This document shows, in pieces, positions 43,483 to 52,272 of a DNA stretch of 64,000 nucleotides (its first letter is position 1; each line of letters starts with the position of its first letter). Origin of the DNA: Haliscomenobacter sp040403615 (lineage in GTDB: Bacteria > Bacteroidota > Bacteroidia > Chitinophagales > Saprospiraceae); contig NZ_JBBAKG010000015.1 of the NCBI RefSeq assembly GCF_040403615.1, forward strand, positions 1-64,000, read 5' to 3'. A model generated the notes under the pieces. The model saw only the letters and a program-made list of their open reading frames with translations, was not told where the DNA came from and made no database searches. The translations under genes and the position numbers were made by a program.

Positions 43483-43769
43483 GCAACGGCCGTAGGAATA
43501 GTCAATAACTCTGCTGCCAATAAATTTCCCGATTCTTCCAGGTCGTAATCATCTTGTAGCCCCAACCAGAACTTGGCCGAAGTACCAAAATACTTACTCA
43601 AACGCAACGCAGTATCCGCAGTAATCCGCCGCTTTCTTTTCACGATTTCACTGATCCTGGTTTGGGGAATCATCAGGTCTTTGGCAAGCTTGTATTGGCT
43701 GATGGCCATAGGGATCAGAAACTCTTCGAGGAGGACTTCGCCGGGATGGATGTTGGGTAATTTTTGCAT
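43479..43769 (-). CDS. higA: HigA-type antitoxin (XRE helix-turn-helix)
   Basis: 96-residue antitoxin. It begins MQKLPNIHPGEVLLEEFLIPM, the HigA/VapI signature, and has an HTH at about 22-60 (QYKLAKDLMIPQTRISEIVKRKRRI) followed by LGTSAKFWLGLQDDYDLE-like residues (FGTSAKFWLGLQ). It represses the operon and neutralises HigB. It follows the toxin gene after 9 bases, the usual HigBA order. Confidence 0.93.
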   Translation of the reverse strand: MQKLPNIHPGEVLLEEFLIPMAISQYKLAKDLMIPQTRISEIVKRKRRITADTALRLSKYFGTSAKFWLGLQDDYDLEESGNLLAAELLTIPTAVA

Positions 43770-43778
43770 GGTGACGGG

Positions 43779-44060
43779 TTAATGATAGTCAATGATTTGG
43801 ACTTCGAGCGCGTTGTTCTCTTCCCATTTGAAGATGATTCGCCATTGGTTGTTGATTCGAATGCTCCAGAAATCTTTCATGTCTCCTTTCAGTTTTTCCA
43901 ATCTATTTCCTGGAGGTATACGCAAATCTTCAATGTCTTGGGCGCTATTGATCATTCTGAGCTTTCTTCTTGCCACAGGTTGAATGTCATGAGGAAATTT
44001 CTTAGAGTATGATCCATTCCAAATTTTCTCGGTTTCCTTGTCAGCAAAGCTTTTAATCAT
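43779..44060 (-). CDS. higB: HigB-type toxin (RelE/ParE superfamily)
   Basis: 93-residue mRNA interferase. It begins MIKSFADKETEKIWNG, the HigB start, and contains ARRKLRMINSAQDIEDLRIPPGN near 29-52 and the WSIRINNQWRIIFKWE block near 64-79, with the basic catalytic residues of the family. It cuts ribosome-bound mRNA. The operon is toxin-first with the antitoxin downstream on the minus strand. Confidence 0.92.
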   Translation of the reverse strand: MIKSFADKETEKIWNGSYSKKFPHDIQPVARRKLRMINSAQDIEDLRIPPGNRLEKLKGDMKDFWSIRINNQWRIIFKWEENNALEVQIIDYH

Positions 44061-44173
44061 AGTAACGCGCTAAGTTAGTAACGTTAAAAGTAAGTAATTG
44101 GTTCGGGAGTTCAAAATTTTTCTTTGTCCAGGCTTTATCAGCAGTAATTCGCCGCTCCCTATGGAATGTTTTT

Positions 44174-44560
44174 TTATACAAAATCAAGTTTATATGCCGC
44201 GCTATACTGATGACTCGCTGTTTTGGAAGAGCAATGAAAGGTCAATATTTCAGGATTTTCATTAAGCGGTAACCCGACCATGACTAAATTTTCAAATTGG
44301 CATTCTATATATTCTCGGGCTGGTAATAAATAATTTCCAACTAATTTAAACTCATTGATTTTATCAATTTCAGCTTGACCATCCATCGGCCTAAAAAATT
44401 CAATTACCGATGAGCTGATTTCGACAACCCCATCTTCAAAAAAGGTTATTATTTCTTCATAAGGAGTGCAAAAAAAAATCCCACCGGCGTGTAAATCAGT
44501 GCTCGCGCGTGGGCCAGATTTGTAAGGTTTCCCAAGTTTTATTTTTTCTAATGGATTCAT
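44174..44560 (-). CDS. Hypothetical protein
   Basis: 128 residues, soluble, beginning MNPLEKIKLGKPYKSGPRAS. I do not recognise a family. Aromatic-rich strands such as GIFFCTPYEEIITFF and VVEISSSVIEFFRP suggest an alpha/beta fold. It overlaps the upstream membrane protein gene by 4 bases (ATGA-type), so the two are probably translated together. Low GC content is seen in this short stretch relative to neighbours. Confidence 0.6.
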   Translation of the reverse strand: MNPLEKIKLGKPYKSGPRASTDLHAGGIFFCTPYEEIITFFEDGVVEISSSVIEFFRPMDGQAEIDKINEFKLVGNYLLPAREYIECQFENLVMVGLPLNENPEILTFHCSSKTASHQYSAAYKLDFV

Positions 44561-44946
44561 GGTTTGGCTTTGCTTAATTTCTCCCTCAATATAAGGCTAA
44601 AAAACACCCCCGCCAATACCAAAAACGGCAAATTCGACCCGATCATCCGCAGATTCCCAGACAGTGCTCCCGCCAGAAAAAAGATAAACACCACGGCGGA
44701 CAGCAGTACTACGCCCAAAATATTTACCCAACGATTGGGCTTACGCACGATTGCCGCATACAACAGGATCAGTAAACCGACTATGGCAGACAAGATGACC
44801 GGATGGAATACCGTATTCAAGGAAAGACCTTGTACAAAAATTAATTCGTAGACGGTTTGGGCGATGAAGATAGAATGGCCATCACCCCATTCCAGATAAC
44901 AAAGGAAAAAACTTAAAAAGAGCCCCAAATTGATGAGCTTTTTCAT
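44557..44946 (-). CDS. Small four-helix membrane protein
   Basis: 129-residue integral membrane protein with about four hydrophobic segments (LINLGLFLSFFLCYL, FHPVILSAIVGLLILLYAAIV, VNILGVVLLSAVVFIFFLAGAL, LPFLVLAGVFFSLIL). No family recognised. It forms a two-gene unit with the overlapping downstream hypothetical gene; the pairing with a soluble partner could suggest a small sensor or an immunity-type protein, but there is no direct evidence. Confidence 0.65.
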   Translation of the reverse strand: MKKLINLGLFLSFFLCYLEWGDGHSIFIAQTVYELIFVQGLSLNTVFHPVILSAIVGLLILLYAAIVRKPNRWVNILGVVLLSAVVFIFFLAGALSGNLRMIGSNLPFLVLAGVFFSLILREKLSKAKP

Positions 44947-44980
44947 GACTGCGCAATTTGGGGCAAAAGGTAAGCGGGTC

Positions 44981-46054
44981 TTACCACTTGGTTACTGCAA
45001 AAAAAGCCTTCTTCGGCTGATATTTTTCATCGAAAAGAAGCGGATAATCCTTACGGCCACGGACGGGGAAGTTATCCAACCAGGTGGACTTGTCGGACAA
45101 ATTCCAGAAAGTAACGCCAGTGATGACTTTGCGGTGTTTGCGGAGTACTTCAAAGAGCATTTTGTATTGAGCAACCTGTTTGGCTTCAATTTCAGGGGTA
45201 TACTCTACTTTGCCAGTGAAGGCTTCCGCCCTTCGCTCATGCTCTTTGGGATGAATCGATACATCCAATTCCGTAATCTGGACTTGCAAACCCAAACCTG
45301 AAAATTTGGTAATCGAAGTCTCCAACTCCTCCGCGGTGGGTTCTGTGAGCGCCCAATGTCCCTGCAAACCTACTCCATTAATCGGTACTCCTTTTTCCTT
45401 CAATCCTTTCACCACTTGATAGATGCGCGCTCGTTTGGCGGCATTTTCGGTATTGTAATCATTGTAAAAAAGGATTGCTTTGGGATCGGCTTCGTGGGCG
45501 TACTGGAAAGCTTTTTCAATGTATTCCGGGCCAATGATCTCGTAAAATGGGGATTTGCGGTAAAGGTCGGTTCCATCACCATCGGGTACTGCTTCATTGA
45601 CCACATCCCAGGCGTAAATTTTGCCTTTGTACCGACCCACGACATCGAAAATGTGTTGCTTCAGGCGCGCCAAAAGTACTTCCTTGGTCACCGTTGCACC
45701 CGTAGAATCTTTGAAAAACCAATTGGGTGTTTGAGTGTGCCAGCAAAGGGTATGGCCGCGCAGTTTGAGACCATGTTGCACTGCGAAGTCTGCAATTTTA
45801 TCGGCTGGAGCCCAGTTGTAGCGCTTTTCTTCGGGGTGGATTGGCCCCATTTTCATGGCATTTTCCGGTGTCATGCTATTGAACTGCGCCAGGATCAGGG
45901 CAGATTCAGCGGCATCATCCATCATACGGGGGGCAACGGCTACCCCGATGGGGAAGTACTTTTTGTAATAATCCTTGAGCCCTTTGGTGGTTTGGGCAAA
46001 AGTGAATTGGCTCATCAAGGCCAACAAGAGTATAAGGAAAGATTTGATTTTCAT
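44981..46054 (-). CDS. Endo-1,4-beta-xylanase, GH10
   Basis: 357-residue secreted xylanase (signal peptide MKIKSFLILLLALMSQFTFAQ). GH10 features: acid/base Glu154 in WDVVNEAVPD, nucleophile Glu262 in QITELDVS, SMTPENAMKMG near 60-70, and HTLCWHTQTPNWF near 101-113. It cleaves xylan backbones. It is last of three co-directional genes with an esterase and a GH43, a compact xylan-degradation unit. Confidence 0.95.
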   Translation of the reverse strand: MKIKSFLILLLALMSQFTFAQTTKGLKDYYKKYFPIGVAVAPRMMDDAAESALILAQFNSMTPENAMKMGPIHPEEKRYNWAPADKIADFAVQHGLKLRGHTLCWHTQTPNWFFKDSTGATVTKEVLLARLKQHIFDVVGRYKGKIYAWDVVNEAVPDGDGTDLYRKSPFYEIIGPEYIEKAFQYAHEADPKAILFYNDYNTENAAKRARIYQVVKGLKEKGVPINGVGLQGHWALTEPTAEELETSITKFSGLGLQVQITELDVSIHPKEHERRAEAFTGKVEYTPEIEAKQVAQYKMLFEVLRKHRKVITGVTFWNLSDKSTWLDNFPVRGRKDYPLLFDEKYQPKKAFFAVTKW

Positions 46055-46081
46055 GTTGATTTTAGTTTTTGAAAACTGAAT

Positions 46082-48016
46082 TTACTCATCGGTGCGAAAA
46101 GGAGAGGCAGGCAAACCCTCTCGATTGTACAAGTTCGCATCAGCGGGGTTATCCGCCCAGGCGTATCTGACATACATGGGCTGTAATACCTGGGAATTGG
46201 AAACCAGAATCGTCTGATCGGCCTGTATTTCCGCCTTCGCCCATACGAAACGTTTGTCTGCTCCCGCAATCGCAAAGCAAGCCAATGGCTCGCCATCTTT
46301 GCTGATCATGCCCGTCCCGGTATGTTTGAAATGCAAACGGATTTTATCTCCTTCGATCTGGTAATGATCGTATTGTGGGCCAGAGTGGACGACATTTTGA
46401 TCCCCATAGGCAAGGCGTTGTGCGGCCAAAGCCAGGCGTATGCCCACATCCTTTTTGTTCAGGGGGTGGATGTCGTTCCATTCGCCCAGGTCGATCGCCA
46501 CTGCCAAGCCCGTATTGGGCACCGCCAGTGACTTGAACTGTGCGTCGCGCAAAACCGCCCAATTGCTTTCAGAAGGCAGGTAATTGACCTCCATAAAATT
46601 GGCCAGTTGCACCGTTATGAAGGGCAAATCCCCCTGCTTCCACTGCTTGCGCCAATCCTGGATCAAGGCAGGTAAAAGCTGGTAATACGGCCACGGGTTC
46701 CCGGCATTAGATTCTCCCTGGTACCACAAAAAACCTTTTGCTGCACAATTGATCAAAGGAGCAGCCATGGCGTTGAACAAAGCCGTGGGTTGGTTTTGCA
46801 GGTTGATACCACTGATTGGAGGAGTGGTGACTGGGGGGAAAACATCGCCCACTTTGTATTGCCAATCCCCTTTGAGGTCGATTTGCTGGCCGTTTGCGCT
46901 GAGGAAGTAAGGCTTATCGGGTACAAATCCGCCTTTGCCTTCATTGTTGATGACCCTTACAACCAAGGTGTTTTTGCCTGGTTTGAGCAAATCTGCGGGT
47001 AAATTGTACCTGCGCGGCGGATACTGGTAAGTGATGTTGCCCACGGCTTGGCCATTGACATAGGCAAAATCAGCATCAACAATGCGTCCCAGAAACAGCT
47101 TGGCCGGTACGCCACACATGGCAGCGGGTACTTCAATTTCCTTGCGGTACCAGACTACTCCATTCAATTCCTTAATACCCTGATCCTCCCAATATCCTGG
47201 TACACTGATGTTGCGCCAGTTTTTGGGTACATAGGCAGGATCAAACCATTTTACAGATTCCAGCAGCCCTTTGTCTGCACTGGGCCGAGTTACAGTGGCT
47301 AACCGCGCCTTGCGGTTGAGGGAATTGACGTAGCTGGTATCCTTGTTTTGTTGGATGGTTGCCAACAAATCGGGAAAAGCCATCAAGCCCGCTTCGCTGA
47401 TCCAGGCTTCGATGGGCGTCCCACCCACACTCGCATTGATCAAGCCAATCGGTATCTGGTATTTGTCGTAAATGCTTTTGGCAAAAAAATAGGCCGTCGC
47501 TCCAAAACGCAATACGTTTTGAGGGGTAGTCACTTCCCATTTCCCACTCGGCAAGTCCGCTTGTGGTTCTTGTAGATTGGTCAGGGTCGGGATAAAAAAA
47601 TTGCGGATGGCCGGGTAATTGGCTTGTTCAATCTCCAACGGATAACGCTCTTTGACCCGTTCCATGGGCAAAACCATATTCGATTGCCCGGCGCAAATCC
47701 ATACGTCGCCAAAGTACACATCCCGAATTTGCAGCTCATTTTTCCCTTTGAGGTTGATCTCAAATGGACCTCCCGCTGCTTGCGGTGGTACGGTAACGCT
47801 CCAGTTTCCGGCCTGATCAGCTTTGCCACGGTAAGTTTTATCCTTGATGCGGATACTGATGTTTTCCTGTGCTGAAGCCCAGCCCCAAAATTTCAGGGTC
47901 TGGTCTCGCTGCAACACCATGCCATCGCTGATGAGGCGAGGCAAGCGAATTTGAGCCAAACCGAAAAGGCTCCAACCCAGGAAAAACAAGGTCAGCGCTA
48001 GCTTACTTGTAGGCAT
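46082..48016 (-). CDS. Sialate O-acetylesterase-like SGNH protein
   Basis: 644-residue exported enzyme (signal peptide MPTSKLALTLFFLGWSLFGLAQ). GDS/SGNH-type signature ICAGQSNM near 106-113 with nucleophile Ser112, and FLWYQGESNAGNP near 435. An inserted jelly-roll domain (about 260-400) contains GYWEDQGIKELNGVVWYRKE. In this context it probably removes acetyl groups from xylan rather than sialic acid. The start at 48016 was chosen for the signal peptide; it overlaps the end of the GH43 gene by 14 bases. Confidence 0.9.
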   Translation of the reverse strand: MPTSKLALTLFFLGWSLFGLAQIRLPRLISDGMVLQRDQTLKFWGWASAQENISIRIKDKTYRGKADQAGNWSVTVPPQAAGGPFEINLKGKNELQIRDVYFGDVWICAGQSNMVLPMERVKERYPLEIEQANYPAIRNFFIPTLTNLQEPQADLPSGKWEVTTPQNVLRFGATAYFFAKSIYDKYQIPIGLINASVGGTPIEAWISEAGLMAFPDLLATIQQNKDTSYVNSLNRKARLATVTRPSADKGLLESVKWFDPAYVPKNWRNISVPGYWEDQGIKELNGVVWYRKEIEVPAAMCGVPAKLFLGRIVDADFAYVNGQAVGNITYQYPPRRYNLPADLLKPGKNTLVVRVINNEGKGGFVPDKPYFLSANGQQIDLKGDWQYKVGDVFPPVTTPPISGINLQNQPTALFNAMAAPLINCAAKGFLWYQGESNAGNPWPYYQLLPALIQDWRKQWKQGDLPFITVQLANFMEVNYLPSESNWAVLRDAQFKSLAVPNTGLAVAIDLGEWNDIHPLNKKDVGIRLALAAQRLAYGDQNVVHSGPQYDHYQIEGDKIRLHFKHTGTGMISKDGEPLACFAIAGADKRFVWAKAEIQADQTILVSNSQVLQPMYVRYAWADNPADANLYNREGLPASPFRTDE

Positions 48017-49052
48017 CGAGCGTCTGGATTGTCCCATCTGCATTGTATTTCAACTCCATCATCTTTACATTCCGCAAGTGGGTTTTGCCTGAGAGTTGCA
48101 CATCGTGGTAAAACAGGTACCATTTGCCCTGGAATTCAGCAATGGAGTGGTGATTGGTCCAACCTTGTACAGGTTTTAGCACAATGCCCTGGTAAATAAA
48201 TGGGCCATAAGGGTTGTCGCCGATGGCGTAGCACAAGTTGTGGGTATCGCCTGTGGAGTACGAGAAGTAGTATTTGCCATTGTACTTGTGCATCCATGCG
48301 GCTTCAAAGAAACGTTTGTCGTTATTGCTTTCGAGAAACAGGTTGCCATCTTTGTCCAGAATCTTGACCTCTTTGACTTCCTCGGTAAAACTTTTCAGGT
48401 CGGAGCTGAGTTTGGCTACGCGGGGTAGAATGGCGGTTTCGTTGCCCTTGCGCAATGCGCCTTTGGCATCGTACTGGTTTTTATTCCAACGTTGCAACTG
48501 GCCACCCCAGATGCCCCCAAAGTAGAGGTAAAAGCTGCCGTCATCGTCTTTGAACACTGTGGGATCAATGCTGTATGCACCTTTGATGGGTTCGGGTTCG
48601 GCCTTGAAAGGCCCTTCGGGTTTTTTGCTCGTGGCTACCCCGATGCGAAATACATCCTGTTTGTCTTTCACTGGAAAATACAGGTAATACATCCCATCTT
48701 TGAAGGTTGCATCTGGTGCCCAAAGCTGCCGGCCTGCCCAGGGAATGTCCTTAATGTCGAGTGCTACGCCGTGATCGGTTACTTTGCCGCCCATTTTTTT
48801 GAGCGACAAAATGTGGTAGTCACGCATGGCAAAGTGGCCACCGTCGTCGTCTTCTTTGATTGCAGCATCAATGTCGTGCGAAGGATAAATGTAGATGCGT
48901 CCTTTGAATACATGCGCCGATGGGTCTGCAGTGAAGATGTGCGAAACCAGGGGCTGAGAAACGGGTTGTTTGCCATTGCCAGATTGACTGTAGCCACTCA
49001 TTGCCAGACCTAAGGCCGCGATGAGTGCAAATGTTTTTTGTTTGTTGTTCAT
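48003..49052 (-). CDS. GH43 family glycoside hydrolase
   Basis: 349-residue exported five-bladed beta-propeller enzyme (signal peptide to about residue 22). HIFTADPSAHVFKGRIYIYPSHD near 38-60 carries the first catalytic Asp, AYSIDPTVFKDDDGSFYLYFGG near 160-180 the second, and the Glu lies near 230-240 (LESNNDKRFFEAAWMHKYNGKYY). Such enzymes release xylose or arabinose. It is the first gene of the xylan operon. No SusC/SusD genes adjoin it. Confidence 0.92.
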   Translation of the reverse strand: MNNKQKTFALIAALGLAMSGYSQSGNGKQPVSQPLVSHIFTADPSAHVFKGRIYIYPSHDIDAAIKEDDDGGHFAMRDYHILSLKKMGGKVTDHGVALDIKDIPWAGRQLWAPDATFKDGMYYLYFPVKDKQDVFRIGVATSKKPEGPFKAEPEPIKGAYSIDPTVFKDDDGSFYLYFGGIWGGQLQRWNKNQYDAKGALRKGNETAILPRVAKLSSDLKSFTEEVKEVKILDKDGNLFLESNNDKRFFEAAWMHKYNGKYYFSYSTGDTHNLCYAIGDNPYGPFIYQGIVLKPVQGWTNHHSIAEFQGKWYLFYHDVQLSGKTHLRNVKMMELKYNADGTIQTLDAYK

Positions 49053-49136
49053 ATCCAGATAGAATTAAAAATACGGCCTGAAAATAGTGCCTTTTTCTGA
49101 ATAATGTGTAGCTTGATCCGGTATAACCATCACACT

Positions 49137-50354
49137 ATGTTTTTAAGCTTCTTCTATGCATTGCGCAAAAACGGCATTCCAGTCAGCTTGCACGAGTACC
49201 TGGCCTTGCTGGAGGCGTTGCAAAAAGAAATTGGAACATACTCCATCGACGATTTTTATGCTTTGAGCAAGGCCATTTTGGTCAAACGTGAAGCCCATCT
49301 GGATCGTTTTGACCAACTTTTCAGCCAGTTTTTTCGCAACATCGACAACCTGGCTCAAGCCCTACTGGCTACCGAGATTCCTGCGGATTGGCTGGAAAAT
49401 CAGTGGATGCGCAATCTAAGTGACGAAGAAAAAGCAGCCATCGAAAAGATGGGGGGGCTGGATGCCCTGCTGGAGCGCCTGAAAGAACTCCTCGAACAAC
49501 AAAAGGAACAACACCAAACAGGCAATCGCTGGATTGGCACTGGCGGAAGTTCTCCATTTGGCAATAGAGGCTACAACCCCGAAGGCATTCGGATGGGGCA
49601 AGAAGCCGCAGGCAATCGCACCGCCATCAAGGTTTGGGACGAACGTGCCTTTAAAGGCCTGGATGATCGGGTAGAACTCAATACCCGCAACATCAAACTC
49701 ATCCTCAAACGTTTGCGCATCTTGACCCGCGAGGGAATTCCAACCGAGCTAGACCTTGATGGCACCATTCGCAAAACCTCCGAAAATGCGGGGATGCTGG
49801 ACATTGCGCTGCACCCTTCCAAACAAAATCGGGTAAAAGTGCTGCTGCTCATGGACGTGGGTGGCTCCATGGATGATCACATCGAAATGTGCGAGCAACT
49901 ATTTTCGGCAGCCAAATGGGAATTCAAGCACCTGGAGTTTTTTTACTTCCACAATTGCGTCTACGAATCGGTTTGGAAAGACAATAAACGCCGCTTCCGG
50001 GAAAAAATCCCCACGCTGGAACTGATCCACAAATTCAACAGCGATTACAAACTGGTTTTGGTGGGCGACGCAGCGATGTCGCCTTACGAAATTTTTTACA
50101 AGGGCGGCAGCGTCGAACACGCCAACGACGAACCGGGCATGACCTGGCTCAAACGCCTGAGCGATCATTTCAAACACCTGGTTTGGATCAATCCCATCCC
50201 GGATTACGAATGGGATTTTTATGAATCGGTCAATGTACTCCGCGATTGGACTGGACAACGCATGTTCCCAATGACGGTAGATGGTTTGACCAAGGCAATG
50301 AAGTGTCTGAAGAATCGGAAATTTGTGCACGAGAATAAGGCTTGGGAGGAATAA
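49137..50354 (+). CDS. VWA domain (CoxE-like) protein
   Basis: 405-residue cytoplasmic protein. A helical N-terminal half begins MFLSFFYALRKNGIPVSLHEY, and a von Willebrand A domain at about 235-370 has the MIDAS motif DVGGSMDD at 239-246 and GDAAMSPYEI near 321. The family (CoxE, DUF58-like VWA) usually works with a MoxR-type AAA+ ATPase to insert metals into or remodel enzymes. Here no AAA partner is adjacent. The ATG at 49137 begins the family N-terminus. Confidence 0.85.
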   Translation: MFLSFFYALRKNGIPVSLHEYLALLEALQKEIGTYSIDDFYALSKAILVKREAHLDRFDQLFSQFFRNIDNLAQALLATEIPADWLENQWMRNLSDEEKAAIEKMGGLDALLERLKELLEQQKEQHQTGNRWIGTGGSSPFGNRGYNPEGIRMGQEAAGNRTAIKVWDERAFKGLDDRVELNTRNIKLILKRLRILTREGIPTELDLDGTIRKTSENAGMLDIALHPSKQNRVKVLLLMDVGGSMDDHIEMCEQLFSAAKWEFKHLEFFYFHNCVYESVWKDNKRRFREKIPTLELIHKFNSDYKLVLVGDAAMSPYEIFYKGGSVEHANDEPGMTWLKRLSDHFKHLVWINPIPDYEWDFYESVNVLRDWTGQRMFPMTVDGLTKAMKCLKNRKFVHENKAWEE

Positions 50355-50356
50355 TC

Positions 50357-51490
50357 CTAAGTCGCCGAAATTCCCCCATCTCCCACATACCGTGGCTCCA
50401 TAGCCTCTTCAAATGTATATAACTCCACCAATTGCTTTTTTCCTTTGAGTTCAAAAATTCCCACCCGCTTGGGATGGTATTGCAGGGGTGGTAGATCCAA
50501 TAAATCCAGCAGATTTTTGCTGATCAGCATCCGCACCCGGAATTTATTGCATACTGCCTGGATGCGGGCAGATGTATTCATGGTATCGCCAGAATAGACG
50601 ATGTCTTTTTTGATGACCCCGATTTCTCCGGTGGTTACCGCACCACAATGAATTCCCGCTTTGAACTCTGGTGCAACGCCATATTTGTCCCGGTAAAAGC
50701 CCGAACGCCGCAGCATCAACTCCTGCATGCGAAAAAAACAGCGGATGCAGTTGGCGTTTTTTAACCCCCGCTTCATGTCCCAGGTAATCACAATTTCATC
50801 CCCCACGTACTGGTAAATTTCTCCAGAAGTATCCACTATCGGGATCGTGACGTCTCGGAAGAAATCATTGAGGAAATTAAAAAATTGCACGTGTCCCAAT
50901 TGCTCGGCAATGGCGGTAGACCCCTTGATGTCGACAAACATAAAAACGCGTTCCTCTTCGCGCGGGCGATGGTAATGCCCCAAAAGCATTTTGATGAGTA
51001 CGCCTTGACCATATTTTTCATTGACGTGCAGCGCAATCGTCGTAATGAAAGCAATGATTGACCAAAAAATAAGGATTTTGATGTAAAAAGGCCGGTCAAA
51101 CAAAAAAGTACTGCGGGCAAGCACTTCGGGGTCAAGTCCATTTTCTCCGTAACGGATGCTCAGCAAAACCCCGTGAGTGAGTAGAAAAATGCCAAAATTA
51201 AGTAATGAAATTACGAAACTGGAAATCAACAAGGCAAAGCCAAACGATTTCATCGTAAAGCGATCGCGCAAGAAAAACACCAGAAAACCGCCGGAAATAA
51301 TACTGGAGAAGAAAGCAGAAAGGGTGTTAAACAACACAAAACGCACCACTCCTGCGTCGTGCACAGACCAGCCTGATGAAAGAGAATACGCACCTAAAGC
51401 GTCCAAAGCTCCAAGCAGCGTCCACCAGACAATGATCCAGAACAACTGGTTAAGTTTGAGCCGAAACCTTCTGGTATACTGTTCTTTCAT
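50357..51490 (-). CDS. Membrane-bound adenylate/guanylate cyclase
   Basis: 377-residue class III nucleotide cyclase. The N-terminal half holds about five hydrophobic segments (residues 15-170). The cyclase domain at about 181-355 has metal-binding Asp in VFMFVDIKGSTAIAEQLG and the second Asp in YVGDEIVITW, followed by FKAGIHCGAVTTGEIG and SGDTMNTSARIQAVC. The sequence does not separate cAMP from cGMP production. It converges on the VWA gene with 2 bases between stops. A promoter box is at 51512-51519. Confidence 0.9.
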   Translation of the reverse strand: MKEQYTRRFRLKLNQLFWIIVWWTLLGALDALGAYSLSSGWSVHDAGVVRFVLFNTLSAFFSSIISGGFLVFFLRDRFTMKSFGFALLISSFVISLLNFGIFLLTHGVLLSIRYGENGLDPEVLARSTFLFDRPFYIKILIFWSIIAFITTIALHVNEKYGQGVLIKMLLGHYHRPREEERVFMFVDIKGSTAIAEQLGHVQFFNFLNDFFRDVTIPIVDTSGEIYQYVGDEIVITWDMKRGLKNANCIRCFFRMQELMLRRSGFYRDKYGVAPEFKAGIHCGAVTTGEIGVIKKDIVYSGDTMNTSARIQAVCNKFRVRMLISKNLLDLLDLPPLQYHPKRVGIFELKGKKQLVELYTFEEAMEPRYVGDGGISAT

Positions 51491-51511
51491 ACAAGTTTTG
51501 CGTAGTGCGTG

Positions 51512-51519
51512 CAAAAATA
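51512..51519 (-). promoter_or_regulatory. -7 box of the cyclase gene
   Basis: CAAAAATA reads TATTTTTG on the minus strand, matching TAnnTTTG, 22 bases upstream of the ATG at 51490. This also supports 51490 over the farther start at 51613. Confidence 0.5.
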
Positions 51520-51652
51520 CATAATTTGCGACGCAAGAAATCTTTATTTTTACGGTTGGTCCATGCAGCCCTTGATTACAACCAGGGCTATACGTAACCA
51601 AACAATACAACAAAATGCTACCAGAAAGGTGGTTTCAAATACGTAAAAACCT

Positions 51653-52213
51653 ATGCTTCAGCATTTGTTAACTGTTGAAACGGCACTGATTACGTCGCGT
51701 ACTGTCGTGCGTCGTTTTCGTGAAAACGATGGACAAAACTACTTTAAGCTTTTTCAAGATAATCTGGATCAACTCGAAAGTCGTTTCCCGCCCATCGTCG
51801 ATAACATCCCCAATCAGGATGATGTAGAATTTTTTGTTCGCCAAAAACTTGCTTCCTGGCTTACTCAAAGTGAATATTGCCTGGGCGTTTGGGACAAAGA
51901 CTCGGCGGTACCCATTGGTTTGGTGCGCATTTCCAATATCAATTGGGCGCTTTCCAAAGGAGAACTGTTCTTTTTTTTGGACAAATCGCGCTACAAAAAA
52001 GGCATCATGACCGAAGTGCTGCAAAAAGTGGTTCACTTTGCTTTCTACCAACTGCAATTGAACAAGCTGACGCTCCGTACCGAAAGTGACAATTTTGCTG
52101 CCCAGCGTTTGGCGCGCAAAGTTGGTTTTTTGCGAGAAGGAGATCTGCGATCTGAATACCGCCGTGCAAGCGGAGAATGGGTTGATCTGATGATTTTCGG
52201 CCTGATTAAATAA
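51653..52213 (+). CDS. GNAT acetyltransferase, RimJ/RimL type
   Basis: 186-residue acetyl-CoA-dependent N-acetyltransferase. The sequence shows TSRTVVRRFRENDGQNYFKLFQDN near 15-38, the domain strand LGVWDKDSAVPIGLVRISNI near 76-95, and the CoA-loop region KKGIMTEVLQKVVHFAF followed by LRTESDNFAAQRLARKVGFLREGDLR. The acceptor amine is unknown. It precedes the helical repeat protein by 59 bases, so the two may be co-transcribed. Confidence 0.9.
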   Translation: MLQHLLTVETALITSRTVVRRFRENDGQNYFKLFQDNLDQLESRFPPIVDNIPNQDDVEFFVRQKLASWLTQSEYCLGVWDKDSAVPIGLVRISNINWALSKGELFFFLDKSRYKKGIMTEVLQKVVHFAFYQLQLNKLTLRTESDNFAAQRLARKVGFLREGDLRSEYRRASGEWVDLMIFGLIK

Positions 52214-52272
52214 CTTTGGGCTTTTAGCGTTTTAAAACCCTAATAGTCTAGAACTCGTTATCTTAAAAGAAT

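Noticed and set aside
43479..44060. New toxin-antitoxin type
   Set aside because: The two proteins fit known HigB and HigA families in the usual order.
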